Assembly (NCBI GenBank): GCA_001797315.1
Contig: MGPC01000003.1
Location: 1 to 64,000, forward strand
Direction: 5' to 3'
DNA length: 64,000 nt
Source of the DNA: Curvibacter sp. GWA2_64_110
Lineage (GTDB): Bacteria; Pseudomonadota; Gammaproteobacteria; Burkholderiales; Burkholderiaceae_C
Both the position numbers and the translations under genes were made by a program. The notes beneath the pieces are model-generated. The model ran no database searches and had not been told where the DNA came from. It saw only the letters and a program-made list of their open reading frames with translations. Shown here piece by piece: positions 24,384 to 33,838 of this stretch; the stretch's first letter is position 1; every line of letters begins with the position of its first letter.

Positions 24384-25160
24384 TCAGTTGCCGGTGCGGC
24401 GATGCTTGCGCGGCCGGCCCGCCAGCAAACGGTCAAACAGTCCGTCGGGTAAAAGACGCAGCAGTTTGGCAACCACCCCCATCTGCCACGGAATCACGCG
24501 GTAGCTGACGCCGGCCTCGATCGCCTGGTACGCCCGCTCGGCAAAGTCCTCGGCGCGCATCAGAAAAGGCATGGCGTAGCGGTTTTGCCGGGTCAGCGGC
24601 GTATCGATGTAGCCAGGACTCAAACACACCACTTTCACGCCGCTGCCGCGCAGTTCGCCACGCAAGCTTTCGCAATAGCTGATCACCCCGGCCTTGCTGG
24701 CGCAATAGGCGCCATGGCCAGGCAAACCGCGGATGCCCGCCACACTGGCAATGCCAACCAGGCGACCCGTGCCACGCCGGGTCATGGTATCAATGAAGGG
24801 ATGGAACGTGGCGGCCAAGCCGATATTGTTGATCGCCAGAGTCTGCGCCATCACTTCCAGATCCGCCCTGTCGGCCGTATCCATGCCGACGCTGATGCCG
24901 GCATTGGCCACCACCACATCAGGCACGCCCTGTGCGCTCAGACAGGCCTGTCCAGCCGTGACGATGCTGTCGATGTCGGCCACATTCGCGCTATATATTT
25001 GATAGCTGTCAACACATAATCCAAGCGCCTTGCACCATAATTCGACCTCTTTCGTACGACGTGCCACCAAGGCCAGCCGGTAACCCGCCTGATGGAATCG
25101 CATCGCCAGTGCCTGGCCGATGCCGCTGGAGGCGCCGGTGATGAAAACCAGCTTGCGCAT
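24384..25160 (-). CDS. Short-chain dehydrogenase/reductase (SDR)
   Basis: The 258-residue protein has the classical SDR layout: the NAD(P)-binding TGASSGIGQALAMRF (9-23), VANAGIS (NAG motif), a catalytic Ser in VGIASVAGIRG and the YCASK active site. The substrate is unknown. It begins 9 bp after lptC on the same strand and is the last gene of the kdsD-kdsC-lptC run, in the place where lptA is usually found. The stretch WCKALGLCVDSYQIYSANV (about 47-65) is encoded by a locally AT-rich segment with rare codons (TTA, ATA, TGT) that resembles a dispersed repeat, although the protein length there looks normal. Confidence 0.88.
   Translation of the reverse strand: MRKLVFITGASSGIGQALAMRFHQAGYRLALVARRTKEVELWCKALGLCVDSYQIYSANVADIDSIVTAGQACLSAQGVPDVVVANAGISVGMDTADRADLEVMAQTLAINNIGLAATFHPFIDTMTRRGTGRLVGIASVAGIRGLPGHGAYCASKAGVISYCESLRGELRGSGVKVVCLSPGYIDTPLTRQNRYAMPFLMRAEDFAERAYQAIEAGVSYRVIPWQMGVVAKLLRLLPDGLFDRLLAGRPRKHRRTGN
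24988..25045 (-). repeat. Repeat-like low-GC segment inside the SDR gene
   Basis: The segment contains GACAGCTATCAAATATATAG (minus strand), next to GCGCTTGGATTATGTG. Its composition breaks sharply with the gene around it, and its CAGCTATCAAA core resembles the CTATCAAAA segments at about 18944 and 46453. It keeps the reading frame. Membership of a repeat family is inferred. Confidence 0.35.
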
Positions 25161-25169
25161 ACCAGCGGC

Positions 25170-25796
25170 TTATTTCTTGGTGTCCGGCACCAGCGTGCCG
25201 CGCACCCGGCCGTGCAATTTCATGACCTGGTCGATGTTGTCGAAAGCCATGCTGTCGGCCGTGAACCGGTCGTTGCCGCGCGTCAGTTCCACGGGCTTGT
25301 GGGATTTGACGATTTCGGTATCCATATAGGCATGCAGGAACTCACTGCGGTAGGTTGCACGCGGAATCTTCTTGCCCGACTTGTCCGTCGCCTCGTCGCG
25401 CACCACCACCGCATTGCCCATGAGTTGCACTTCCGAGTTGTCGCTGTTGGTCAGCGCCTGGTTGGCGGTGGCGGTGGTCAGATGGCCCTTGTCGTTGAAG
25501 GAGTGGATGCGAACCTTGTCGATTTCCAGCGTATCGGTATCCGGGTAGTGGCGCGCCTCGATGCCGAAAATCTCGCTTTTCAGGCGCCCAACCGCGTCAA
25601 AGGTCTTCACTGAAAAGTTCAGCATGAAGTAGTCCGGCACATGCTTGGGCGGCTGATCCGGCGCAGGCATCTCGAACACCGGTGTGCTACGCACCAGCCA
25701 GTAGGTTCCCAACGCCAGCACCCCCATCAGGATGATCGGCAGGTAGATGGACAGGCGGTCCCAGGCCGCACGCAACAAGCGAATCACCGCTGCCAC
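25170..25796 (-). CDS. lptC: LptC, periplasmic LPS-export protein
   Basis: LptC is the single-pass inner-membrane member of the LPS transport bridge; it receives LPS from LptB2FG and hands it to LptA. The 208-residue protein has one N-terminal membrane helix (about 17-34, IYLPIILMGVLALGTYWLV) and then a jellyroll domain with repeated short strands (MLNFSVKTFDAVGRLKSEI). It overlaps kdsC by 13 bp, which fits the usual kdsC-lptC order. lptA and lptB would normally come next but are replaced by an SDR gene. Confidence 0.9.
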   Translation of the reverse strand: MAAVIRLLRAAWDRLSIYLPIILMGVLALGTYWLVRSTPVFEMPAPDQPPKHVPDYFMLNFSVKTFDAVGRLKSEIFGIEARHYPDTDTLEIDKVRIHSFNDKGHLTTATANQALTNSDNSEVQLMGNAVVVRDEATDKSGKKIPRATYRSEFLHAYMDTEIVKSHKPVELTRGNDRFTADSMAFDNIDQVMKLHGRVRGTLVPDTKK

Positions 25797-26329
25797 TCCT
25801 CCAGCAGGGCGGCATAACGGCCGCTGGCCAGCAGCAGCAGATCGCAGAATTCGCGTGCAGCACCATCACCCCCGCGGGCATGCGTGACGTAGTGGGCCAT
25901 GGCCTGCGCTTCCACATGCGCATTGAGCGGGGAACAGGCAAAGGCACAACGCCGCATCACCGCCAGATCGGGCCAATCGTCGCCGATGACGGCGGCCTGC
26001 ATCCAGTCCAGGCCAAGCGCTTGCAGGGACTGCTCCGCGGCCGGTCGCTTGTCCTCGGTCCCAAAGTGGGCATGGACAATACCCAGCGCCTGCAGGCGTA
26101 CACGCAAGGCCTGGCTATCGCGCCCGGTAATGACCACCGGCGTGATGCCCGCGCGCTGCAGCAGTTTGAGGCCATGGCCGTCGAGCGTGTTGAAACGCTT
26201 GAGCGTTTCGCCAGCCTCAGAAATATAGAGACCGCCATCGGTCAGCACGCCATCCACATCGAAGAAGGCAACGCGGACACCCTGGGCCTTGAGCAGCACC
26301 TCTGCCGGAAAATTCAATGCTGGCTTCAT
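25784..26329 (-). CDS. kdsC: 3-deoxy-D-manno-octulosonate 8-phosphate phosphatase KdsC
   Basis: KdsC removes phosphate from KDO 8-phosphate in lipid A-core synthesis. The 181-residue HAD enzyme has the nucleophile motif FDVDGVLTDGGLY (about 23-35), the second motif VITGRDS, a Lys in FGTEDKRPAAE, and the metal site AVIGDDWPDLAVM. No cap domain is inserted, which is typical of the KdsC class that acts as a tetramer. Its start shares a base with the kdsD stop and its end overlaps lptC, so this is a tight operon. Confidence 0.94.
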   Translation of the reverse strand: MKPALNFPAEVLLKAQGVRVAFFDVDGVLTDGGLYISEAGETLKRFNTLDGHGLKLLQRAGITPVVITGRDSQALRVRLQALGIVHAHFGTEDKRPAAEQSLQALGLDWMQAAVIGDDWPDLAVMRRCAFACSPLNAHVEAQAMAHYVTHARGGDGAAREFCDLLLLASGRYAALLEEWQR

Positions 26330-27330
26330 CAGATGACTTTCGCCCGCATCAGGTCGTTGCTGTTGAGAGCGCCGCAGAGGCGGCTCTCGGCGTCGACCAC
26401 CAGAACACTGGTGATGCGCCGCTCTTCCATCAGCTCCGCCGCCTCCACTGCCAACGCGTCGGCCGTGACGGTGGCCGGGTTGGGATGCATGAACTGACCG
26501 GCGGAGCCGGTGCGCAGATCCACGCCTTTTTCCAGCAGGCGGCGCAGATCACCGTCGGTGAAGATACCCAGCACACGGTCTTGCGCATCGACAATCGCCG
26601 TCGCACCCAGCCCCTTGGCGCTCATCTCGCGCATGACTTCGCTGAAGCCGGCCGTCGGGCCCACTTTCGGCACCGCGTCGCCACGGCGCATGACGTCGTC
26701 CACAAGCGTCAACAGCTTGCGCCCGAGCGCGCCGCCGGGATGCGAGCGCGCGAAGTCTTCCACCTTGAAGCCGCGCGCATCAAGCAGCGCCACGGCCAGC
26801 GCATCACCCAGCGCCAGCTGCGCCGTGGTGCTGGCCGTCGGCGCCAGATTCAGGGGACAGGCCTCCTTTTCCACACTGCTGTCGAGCACGATATCGGCAT
26901 GACGGGCCAGCGTCGAATCCGGATGGCCGGTCATCGCAATCAACGGTACACCCTGGCGCTTGAGCACCGGCAGGATGGCCGTGAGTTCGTCCGATTCGCC
27001 GCTGTTGGAGATGGCCAGCACCAGATCCGTCGCCTTGATCATGCCCAGATCACCATGGCTGGCCTCGGCCGGATGCACGAACATGGCAGGTGTGCCGGTG
27101 GAAGCCAGTGTTGCCGCCACCTTGCGGCCGATGTGGCCGCTCTTGCCCATGCCCATGACCACAACGCGCCCCTCCACCTGCAGTATCAAGGCCACGGCCT
27201 TGGCAAAGGCGTCACTCAGGCGTTGCTGCAGGCCAAGTATGGCGGCGGCTTCGATCTCAAACGTGTCGCGAGCAAGCTGCAGCGCCCTGTCGGCATGGAA
27301 GGGCCGATCCTGGATTTTGAGGAGGGTCAT
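26329..27330 (-). CDS. kdsD: D-arabinose 5-phosphate isomerase KdsD
   Basis: The enzyme converts ribulose 5-phosphate to arabinose 5-phosphate, the first precursor of KDO. The 333-residue protein has an SIS isomerase domain (about 35-185; VVVMGMGKSGHIGRKVAATL and HPAEASHGDLGMI) and two CBS domains (about 205-330). It is the first gene of the kdsD-kdsC-lptC-SDR run, divergent from the Kef-type antiporter with only 44 bp between start codons, so the two promoters must overlap or lie close together. Confidence 0.94.
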   Translation of the reverse strand: MTLLKIQDRPFHADRALQLARDTFEIEAAAILGLQQRLSDAFAKAVALILQVEGRVVVMGMGKSGHIGRKVAATLASTGTPAMFVHPAEASHGDLGMIKATDLVLAISNSGESDELTAILPVLKRQGVPLIAMTGHPDSTLARHADIVLDSSVEKEACPLNLAPTASTTAQLALGDALAVALLDARGFKVEDFARSHPGGALGRKLLTLVDDVMRRGDAVPKVGPTAGFSEVMREMSAKGLGATAIVDAQDRVLGIFTDGDLRRLLEKGVDLRTGSAGQFMHPNPATVTADALAVEAAELMEERRITSVLVVDAESRLCGALNSNDLMRAKVI

Positions 27331-27374
27331 GTTGCGATTTTATCGGGCACGCCTGCTCTTGCTAGTATCAGGGT

Positions 27375-29360
27375 ATGGGCGCACTTGAACTCACCCTCAT
27401 CTACCTGCTAGCTGCCGTGGTCGGCGTGGTAGTGTTCCGCAGCCTCAAGCTGCCCCCCATGCTGGGGTATCTGGTGGTCGGCGTGGTAATCGGCCCGAAT
27501 GCGCTGGCCCTGGCACAGAACTCGGCCGGCATCCGCCATCTGGCCGAATTCGGCGTGGTGTTCCTGATGTTTGCCATCGGCCTGGAATTCAACCTACCCA
27601 AGCTGCGTGCCATGCGCCGCCACGTGTTCGGCCTGGGCTTGCTGCAGGTACTGCTGACCATGGCGCTCACGGTGGTAGGCGCTTTCATGCTGGACTGGCT
27701 GCTGCCCTCGCTCTGGAACATCCGTTGGCAAACGGCACTGGCGCTCTCTGGCGTCATGGCCATGAGCAGCACGGCCATTGTGGTCAAGCTGATGGCCGAA
27801 CGGCTGGAGCTGGAAAGCGAACACGGCAAGCGCGTCATGGGCATCCTGCTGTTCCAGGATCTGGCCGTGGTGCCGCTGCTGGTGCTGATCCCGGCCCTGG
27901 GCAGCCCGGCCAATGAGCTGTTCATGGCCCTGGGCCTGGCCCTGCTCAAAGCCGTCGTGCTGCTGGCCCTGCTGCTGATGGGCGGCCAGCGCCTGATGCG
28001 CTGGTGGCTCACGCAAGTAGCCCGGCACAGGAGCAATGAGCTGTTCATGCTCAACCTGCTGCTCATCACGCTCGGCCTGGCCTGGCTGACCGAACTTGCA
28101 GGCTTGAGCCTGGCGCTGGGCGCTTTCATCGCCGGCATGCTGATTTCGGAAACCGAATACAAGCAGCAGGTGGAAACCGACATCCGTCCGTTCCATGATG
28201 TGTTGCTCGGGCTGTTCTTCATCACCATCGGCATGATGCTGGACTGGGTCATCGTGCTGCAGCGCTGGCCACTGGTACTGATGCTGATCACGCTGTCGCT
28301 ACTGCTCAAACTTTCGCTGATCACGCTGCTGACCCGCCTCATGGGCGCCACCATGGGTGTGGCGCTGCGCACCGGCTTGTATCTGGCGCAAGCCGGTGAA
28401 TTCGGGTTTGTCTTGTTATCGCTGGCCCACGAACAAGGCCTGCTGGACGCGGCCATGCTCAACCCGATTCTGGCGTCCATGGTCTTGTCGATGCTGGCCA
28501 CACCTTTCGTAATTGCCTACAGCAACCAGATCGTGATGAAGCTGGTGGCCAGCGAATGGCTGCAGCAGTCGCTGCAGATGACCAACATCGCCCGCAAATC
28601 CATCAACACCAGCAAGCACGTCATCATCTGCGGCTACGGCCGCTGCGGCCAAAATCTGGCACGCATGCTCGAGGGCGAAAAGATCCCCTACATGGCGCTC
28701 GACCTGGACCCGGACCGCGTGCGCCAGGCCACGGCGGCTGGCAACAGCGTGGCCTTTGGCGATGCGACGCGGCTGCAGGCGCTGATGGCCGCCGGCCTGA
28801 GCCGGGCCAGTGCGGTGGTGATCACGTATCTGGACGTGTCGGGCGCCATGAAGGTGCTGGCCAATGTCCGCGCTCAGGCTCCCCATGTCCCCGTCATTGT
28901 GCGCACCCAGGACGACCATGCGCTGGACAGGCTGCGTGCTGCCGGCGCCACCGAGGTGGTGCCGGAAGCCATCGAGGGCTCGCTCATGCTTGCCAGCCAC
29001 GCGCTGGCGCTGGTGGGTGTGCCGATGCGGCGCGTGATCCGCATCGTGCAGGACCAGCGCGATGCCCGCTACAACCTGCTGCGTGGCTATTTCCACGGCG
29101 CGGATGACAGCACCCCGGACGAAGGCACACAGGAACGTCTGTCCAGCATCACCTTGTCCGTCGGCGCGGGCGTCATCGGTCGCACACTAGGCGAGCTGCC
29201 ACTGCTGCTGCCTGACATCCGTGTGGTCAACCTGCGCCGGCATGACGGCAAAAATCTGACACCCGCCCCGGACCTGCGACTGGAGAGCGGTGACACCCTG
29301 GTCCTCTCGGGCCGGGCCGAAACCCTGGCCATGGCAGAGGAAAAACTGCTCAAGGGCTGA
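27375..29360 (+). CDS. CPA2-family cation:proton antiporter with RCK/TrkA domains (Kef/YbaL type)
   Basis: The 661-residue protein has an N-terminal antiporter part with about 12 helices (to about residue 385; ELTLIYLLAAVVGVVVFRSL, LPPMLGYLVVG, FLMFAIGLEFNL), a TrkA-N nucleotide-binding domain (about 412-530; HVIICGYGRCGQNLARMLEG) and a C-terminal TrkA-C domain ending RAETLAMAEEKLLKG. Such proteins exchange K+ for H+ and are gated by nucleotides or glutathione adducts. No ancillary kefF/kefG gene adjoins. Being divergent from kdsD is a recurring arrangement in Burkholderiales. Confidence 0.9.
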   Translation: MGALELTLIYLLAAVVGVVVFRSLKLPPMLGYLVVGVVIGPNALALAQNSAGIRHLAEFGVVFLMFAIGLEFNLPKLRAMRRHVFGLGLLQVLLTMALTVVGAFMLDWLLPSLWNIRWQTALALSGVMAMSSTAIVVKLMAERLELESEHGKRVMGILLFQDLAVVPLLVLIPALGSPANELFMALGLALLKAVVLLALLLMGGQRLMRWWLTQVARHRSNELFMLNLLLITLGLAWLTELAGLSLALGAFIAGMLISETEYKQQVETDIRPFHDVLLGLFFITIGMMLDWVIVLQRWPLVLMLITLSLLLKLSLITLLTRLMGATMGVALRTGLYLAQAGEFGFVLLSLAHEQGLLDAAMLNPILASMVLSMLATPFVIAYSNQIVMKLVASEWLQQSLQMTNIARKSINTSKHVIICGYGRCGQNLARMLEGEKIPYMALDLDPDRVRQATAAGNSVAFGDATRLQALMAAGLSRASAVVITYLDVSGAMKVLANVRAQAPHVPVIVRTQDDHALDRLRAAGATEVVPEAIEGSLMLASHALALVGVPMRRVIRIVQDQRDARYNLLRGYFHGADDSTPDEGTQERLSSITLSVGAGVIGRTLGELPLLLPDIRVVNLRRHDGKNLTPAPDLRLESGDTLVLSGRAETLAMAEEKLLKG

Positions 29361-29420
29361 ACGCGCCGCCAGACGGTCCGTTACCATGCACCAGCAAACC
29401 ATGCCTAACAGGTGACTCCC

Positions 29421-29975
29421 GTGCAAGACCGCAACATCAACGAGTATCTAAGAAGCCACATCCGCACCGTACCCAACTGGCCGGCGCCCGGCGTGCAGTT
29501 TCGCGACATCACGCCACTGCTGCAGAATCCGAAAGTGTTTCGCGTGATGGTCGACGCCTTTGTCCATCGCTATATGGACCCCGACATGCGCCCTGATGTG
29601 GTGGCGGGCCTGGATGCACGTGGCTTTATCCTCGGCTCGGTCATTGCCTACGAACTGGCCGTCGGCTTTATCCCGATCCGCAAGAAAGGCAAACTGCCCT
29701 TTACCACGGTGGAAGAGACCTATGAGCTGGAATATGGCAGCGCGACGGTGGAGCTGCACACCGATGCCGTCAAAGCAGGCGAACGCGTTCTGCTGGTCGA
29801 CGACCTGATCGCCACCGGCGGCACCATGTTGGCGGGCAAGAAGCTGCTCGAAAAACTGGGCGCCCATGTCATGGAAGGTGCGGCCATTGTCGACCTGCCC
29901 GAGCTTGGCGGCTCGCAAAAGCTACGCACTGCGGGTCTGCCGCTCTTCACACTGGTCGACTTTGCCGGCCACTGA
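29421..29975 (+). CDS. apt: Adenine phosphoribosyltransferase
   Basis: Apt salvages adenine to AMP using PRPP. The 184-residue protein has the PRPP loop [14 protein letters not shown] (about 126-139) and the N-terminal family blocks [14 protein letters not shown] and [11 protein letters not shown] chose GTG 29421 because AGGTGA lies 5 bp ahead; a GTG at 29412 in frame is the alternative. A nine-codon mini-ORF (ATG 29386, stop TGA 29413-29415) ends across that first GTG as GTGA, so coupled initiation there cannot be excluded. It follows the antiporter gene by 60 bp and converges with the hypothetical gene. Confidence 0.93.
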   Translation: MQDRNINEYLRSHIRTVPNWPAPGVQFRDITPLLQNPKVFRVMVDAFVHRYMDPDMRPDVVAGLDARGFILGSVIAYELAVGFIPIRKKGKLPFTTVEETYELEYGSATVELHTDAVKAGERVLLVDDLIATGGTMLAGKKLLEKLGAHVMEGAAIVDLPELGGSQKLRTAGLPLFTLVDFAGH

Positions 29976-29985
29976 GGTCGGTCGA

Positions 29986-30582
29986 TCAGTTCAGATGGCC
30001 ATACTGGGTCTGACTCAGTGCCGGGTAAGGATCCTGGGTCACGATCGTCTCGGTATCTTCGAAACCCGACGCTTGTGCTGCTGCCATGCCCACGGCCAGC
30101 GCCTGCCGAAGGGCCGCCACCTCGTCTTCACCGATGGGCTCAAAACCATGTGACACCTTCAGCCTGGGCGGCGGCGTTTTGCGCGCGACGCCCCTGAGGC
30201 GCTCATTAAGGCGCCAATAAATGGCCGTGACCAGAATATCGTGCCGCGCCTTGGCGTTGTGGACGATCTGCTTTTCAATGTCGGACTGTTGGATGGTTTC
30301 CTGGGCAAAATCCCGGGCCAGATCAACCATGATGAGGTACTGCCGCCCTTGCGGCTCCAGCGACAGCACTTTGAAGCTGTAGCTGGCAGACAATACCTCT
30401 GCGTGCACCATTGCTTCACGCACCACGGCATACAGCAGCTCACGTCGCGCCATACGCTGTTGCCGGCGATGCGCCGCACTCTGTGACGGTTCTGCCGTCA
30501 TCACCTGTCTGGCCTTTCCGTGCTCTGCTGGCCGCGCTTTGTCATGCCTCTTTTTGGGAAACCAGTTCTCTAACATGGACAT
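29986..30582 (-). CDS. Conserved hypothetical protein
   Basis: The 198-residue product is soluble, with a basic N terminus (MSMLENWFPKKRHDKARPAE), a mixed alpha/beta middle (RRELLYAVVREAMVHAEVLS, FKVLSLEPQGRQYLIMVDLA) and an acidic C-terminal tail. I recognise no domain or catalytic motif. Base and codon use match the neighbours, so it is a resident gene. It converges with apt (10 bp gap) and lies 96 bp downstream of mnmE on the same strand, after an exact palindrome, so it may be transcribed with mnmE. No function is proposed. Confidence 0.75.
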   Translation of the reverse strand: MSMLENWFPKKRHDKARPAEHGKARQVMTAEPSQSAAHRRQQRMARRELLYAVVREAMVHAEVLSASYSFKVLSLEPQGRQYLIMVDLARDFAQETIQQSDIEKQIVHNAKARHDILVTAIYWRLNERLRGVARKTPPPRLKVSHGFEPIGEDEVAALRQALAVGMAAAQASGFEDTETIVTQDPYPALSQTQYGHLN

Positions 30583-30627
30583 AAACGTCTTTCATGAACA
30601 GCTGGACATGTGGCGGTTGCCGTTGTC

Positions 30628-30643
30628 CTGATCCATGGATCAG
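30628..30643. repeat. Exact 16-bp palindrome between mnmE and the hypothetical gene
   Basis: CTGATCCATGGATCAG is fully self-complementary. It could be a dimer-binding operator for the downstream hypothetical gene or a chance palindrome; there is no T run and no known motif. Confidence 0.4.
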
Positions 30644-30677
30644 TTTAGTGGTCGTTGCCCGGAACCCCGGTCCGCAC

Positions 30678-32084
30678 TTACTTACCGATACAGAATTTGG
30701 AAAAAATAACGCCCAGCAGATCGTCCGACGTGAATTCACCCGTGATCTCGTTGAGGTTGTTCTGACCCAGTCGCAGCTCTTCAGCCAACAGATCGAGCGA
30801 CTGGGCCTGTGCCGCCAGATGTTGTGCCGCCATTTCCAGATGATCTTGCACGTGGCGCAAGGCCTGTACATGCCGTTCGCGTGCGATATAGAGGCCTTCC
30901 GGTGCGGCTTGCCAGCCGGCAATCTCCAGCAGGCGGTGGCGCAGGGCGTCGAGCCCGGCACCGGTTTTGGCCGACAGGGCCACCCCTTGCGAAGGCGGCT
31001 GCACACCAGCTGCATCGGTCTTGTTCCAGACATCGAGCACCGACACGCGCGACGGCAGGCTGTCGCCCAAGGTACGCGCAATGCTCGCGTCGGCTTCGCG
31101 GTAGCTCGGTGTAGCGGCCCGCGTCAGATCGTGCAGGAACAGCACGGCGTCGGCCGCCTCGATCTCGGCCCAGGCACGCGCGATGCCGATCTTTTCCACT
31201 TCATCTTCACTCTCGCGCAAACCCGCGGTATCGATCACATGCAGCGGTACACCCTCGATCTGGATGGTTTGCTGTACTTTGTCGCGCGTCGTTCCTTCAA
31301 CCGGTGTGACAATGGCCAACTCAGCCCCGGCCAGGGCATTAAGTAATGAGCTTTTACCGGCATTGGGTTGGCCAGCAATCACAACCTTGATGCCTTCTCG
31401 CAACAGGGCACCCTGGCGTGCATGCTGTAGCACGACCGCCAGCTGTTGCTGCAACTTCGAGAGCTGCCCCTGCGCGTCGGCCTTACGCAAAAAGTCAATT
31501 TCTTCCTCGGGAAAATCGAGCGTGGCTTCCACCAGCATGCGCAGATGGATAAGCGCATCGCGCAGGACATGAATCTCACGCGAAAAATCACCTGCCAGTG
31601 AACGGCTGGCACTGCGCGCCGCTGCTTCAGTACTGGCGTCGATCAGGTCGGCAATCGCCTCGGCCTGCGCCAGATCGATCTTGTCGTTGAGAAAGGCGCG
31701 CTCCGTGAACTCGCCAGGCCGCGCCACGCGCAGCCCGGGCAAACATGGCTGCCCGGTTGCGGGCTCGGCTTCGGCCGCAGCCTCCAGGCAGCGCGCCAGC
31801 AACAGTTGCAGCACCACCGGGCCGCCATGGACCTGCAACTCCAACACATCTTCTCCAGTGTAGGAATGCGGTGCGGGAAAATGGATGGCCAGTCCATGAT
31901 CGAGCGGTGTTCCCTGCGCATCACGCAAAGGCAGGTAAGTCGCGTGACGCGGTACCAGCTCGCGATCGCACAGCGCCTGGATCAAGCGACCCAGATTCTT
32001 GCCGCTCACGCGCACGATACCGACCGCCCCGCGTCCAGGCGCCGTGGCAATGGCAACTATGGGTTCGCTATGGCGAGCAAGCAT
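30678..32084 (-). CDS. mnmE: tRNA modification GTPase MnmE (TrmE)
   Basis: MnmE with MnmG (GidA) makes the 5-carboxymethylaminomethyl group on wobble uridine of several tRNAs. The 468-residue protein has the N-terminal tetrahydrofolate-binding domain (to about 120), a helical domain, an inserted G domain with P-loop [12 protein letters not shown] (238-249) and the DTAGLRES switch, and the C-terminal catalytic tetrapeptide CIGK (465-468). It is the distal gene of the rpmH-rnpA-yidD-yidC-mnmE cluster, 56 bp after yidC across a hairpin. Confidence 0.96.
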   Translation of the reverse strand: MLARHSEPIVAIATAPGRGAVGIVRVSGKNLGRLIQALCDRELVPRHATYLPLRDAQGTPLDHGLAIHFPAPHSYTGEDVLELQVHGGPVVLQLLLARCLEAAAEAEPATGQPCLPGLRVARPGEFTERAFLNDKIDLAQAEAIADLIDASTEAAARSASRSLAGDFSREIHVLRDALIHLRMLVEATLDFPEEEIDFLRKADAQGQLSKLQQQLAVVLQHARQGALLREGIKVVIAGQPNAGKSSLLNALAGAELAIVTPVEGTTRDKVQQTIQIEGVPLHVIDTAGLRESEDEVEKIGIARAWAEIEAADAVLFLHDLTRAATPSYREADASIARTLGDSLPSRVSVLDVWNKTDAAGVQPPSQGVALSAKTGAGLDALRHRLLEIAGWQAAPEGLYIARERHVQALRHVQDHLEMAAQHLAAQAQSLDLLAEELRLGQNNLNEITGEFTSDDLLGVIFSKFCIGK

Positions 32085-32114
32085 GGTCAGACCGTACGCA
32101 ATCCTAAAGATGAA

Positions 32115-32132
32115 GGGCCGCTTGCGCGGCCC
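32115..32132 (-). terminator. Hairpin between yidC and mnmE
   Basis: GGGCCGC and GCGGCCC form a perfect 7-bp stem on TTGC. The following minus-strand sequence is CTTCATCTTT rather than a clean T run, so it is at most a partial terminator that may lower mnmE expression relative to yidC. Confidence 0.4.
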
Positions 32133-32140
32133 CGGTCATG

Positions 32141-33838
32141 TCACTTGAACTTCGGCAGGTTGAACTGCGGCGGAACACCCATGCGCTTGTTGATGATCCA
32201 TTGCTGGGCAATCGACAGGATGTTGTTGGTCAGCCAGTACAGCACCAAACCGGCCGGGAAGGCAAAGAACATCACGCTGAAGACCAACGGCATGATCCAC
32301 ATCATCTTGGCCTGCATCGGGTCCGGCGGCGCCGGGTTGAGCGCCGTCTGCAGCATGGTGCTCAGGGTCATGAGCAACGGCAGGATGTAGTAGGGATCCT
32401 TGGCCGACAGGTCAGTGACCCACAGGATCCAGGGCGCATTACGCATTTCAACGCTGGACAACAGCACCCAATACAAGGCAATGAACACCGGGATCTGGAT
32501 CATGATGGGCAGGCAGCCGCCCATCGGGTTGACCTTCTCTTCCCGGTAGATGCGCATCATCTCCTGCTGCATCTGCTGCGGGTTGTCCTTCAGTCGTTCG
32601 CGCATTTCCATGATGCGCGGATTGATCGCCTTCATCTTGGCCATGCTGGCATAAGCCTTGGCATTAAGCCAGTAAAAAGCGGCTTTCAACAGCACCACCA
32701 ACGCCACAATGGACCAGCCCCAGTTGCCGATCAGGTGCTCCAGCTTGTCGAGCAGCCAGTACAGCGGCTTGGCCAGAACGGTGAGCCAGCCGTAGTCCTT
32801 CACCAGCTCCAGTCCTGGTGCCAAAGCCTCAAGAATCTTTTCTTCCTGCGGACCGACGAAGAAACGGGCGTCCACTGTCTTGCTGCTACCAGGGGCCACC
32901 GTCTCCAGCGGTACGATCATGCCAACGGCATACAAGTTGTTGTCAACCTTGCGCATGAACAGATCGCGCTTGATGCCGTCACCTAGCAACCAGGCGCTGG
33001 CAAAGTAGTGCTGGACCATCGCAACGTAGCCGTTTTCCGACTGTTTTTCGATCTCGACCTTGTCCTTCTCGATATTGCTGAATTCCACTTTCTGGTATTT
33101 CTTGGCCTCGGTATAGACGGCCGGACCGGTGAAAGTGGAATAGAAGGAAGAGTCTTCACCCACCGGCTTGTTGCCGTCTCGCACCAGTTGCAGGTACAGC
33201 TGCGGCGCCACTGGCGTGGTGCCATTGTTCACAATCTCGTGCTTGACATCCAGTGCGTAGCTACCGCGCTTGAGGGTATAAGTCTTGACCAGCTTGACGC
33301 CGCCGACTTCGGGCGATTCGAATTTCACCACCAGTTCGTCCGCGCCATCCTTGAGTTCATGCGCGCCCGGTACAAGCGTCATCGCCGTCTTGTGCGTCGG
33401 GTAGGTACCGCCTGCCGCACCGGCAATCAGGCCTGTCTGAGAGACATAGATACGGTCTTTGCTCTCGTCGAGCAGCACAAAATTCTTGCCGGCTTCCTTC
33501 AAGTCCCGATGCTTGAGAAATTCCGACTGGATCAGCGAACCCCCTTCGGTGTCAAAGGTCAGTTTCAGCGTGTCGGTGCTCACCACCACGCGTTCGCGCA
33601 CGGCCGCCGGTTTGCCCGGCATGTCTGCAACGATCTGCGCGCTGCCGGCAGGCGTCTGCGCGGCAACCGGCGGCGTACCCACCGTGCTGGCGGCCGAGGT
33701 GGCAGAAGCCGTGGTCTTGGTCTTCGACGTCGGGAAGAAGGTGGCTTGACGGCCATTGTGGACTTGCCACTGGTCCCACAACAGGACCATGGAAAAACCA
33801 AAGACCACCCACAGAATGGTGCGGCGAATATCGTTCAT
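32141..33838 (-). CDS. yidC: Membrane protein insertase YidC
   Basis: YidC inserts proteins into the inner membrane alone or with Sec. The 565-residue length is that of Gram-negative YidC: an N-terminal anchor (MNDIRRTILWVVFGFSMVLL), a large periplasmic beta-sandwich (about 70-340), and the conserved five-helix insertase core (about 360-540; GCLPIMIQIPVFIALYWVLL). The C terminus is basic (INKRMGVPPQFNLPKFK). The yidD stop overlaps the yidC ATG, and the cluster order is the standard one near oriC. Confidence 0.96.
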   Translation of the reverse strand: MNDIRRTILWVVFGFSMVLLWDQWQVHNGRQATFFPTSKTKTTASATSAASTVGTPPVAAQTPAGSAQIVADMPGKPAAVRERVVVSTDTLKLTFDTEGGSLIQSEFLKHRDLKEAGKNFVLLDESKDRIYVSQTGLIAGAAGGTYPTHKTAMTLVPGAHELKDGADELVVKFESPEVGGVKLVKTYTLKRGSYALDVKHEIVNNGTTPVAPQLYLQLVRDGNKPVGEDSSFYSTFTGPAVYTEAKKYQKVEFSNIEKDKVEIEKQSENGYVAMVQHYFASAWLLGDGIKRDLFMRKVDNNLYAVGMIVPLETVAPGSSKTVDARFFVGPQEEKILEALAPGLELVKDYGWLTVLAKPLYWLLDKLEHLIGNWGWSIVALVVLLKAAFYWLNAKAYASMAKMKAINPRIMEMRERLKDNPQQMQQEMMRIYREEKVNPMGGCLPIMIQIPVFIALYWVLLSSVEMRNAPWILWVTDLSAKDPYYILPLLMTLSTMLQTALNPAPPDPMQAKMMWIMPLVFSVMFFAFPAGLVLYWLTNNILSIAQQWIINKRMGVPPQFNLPKFK

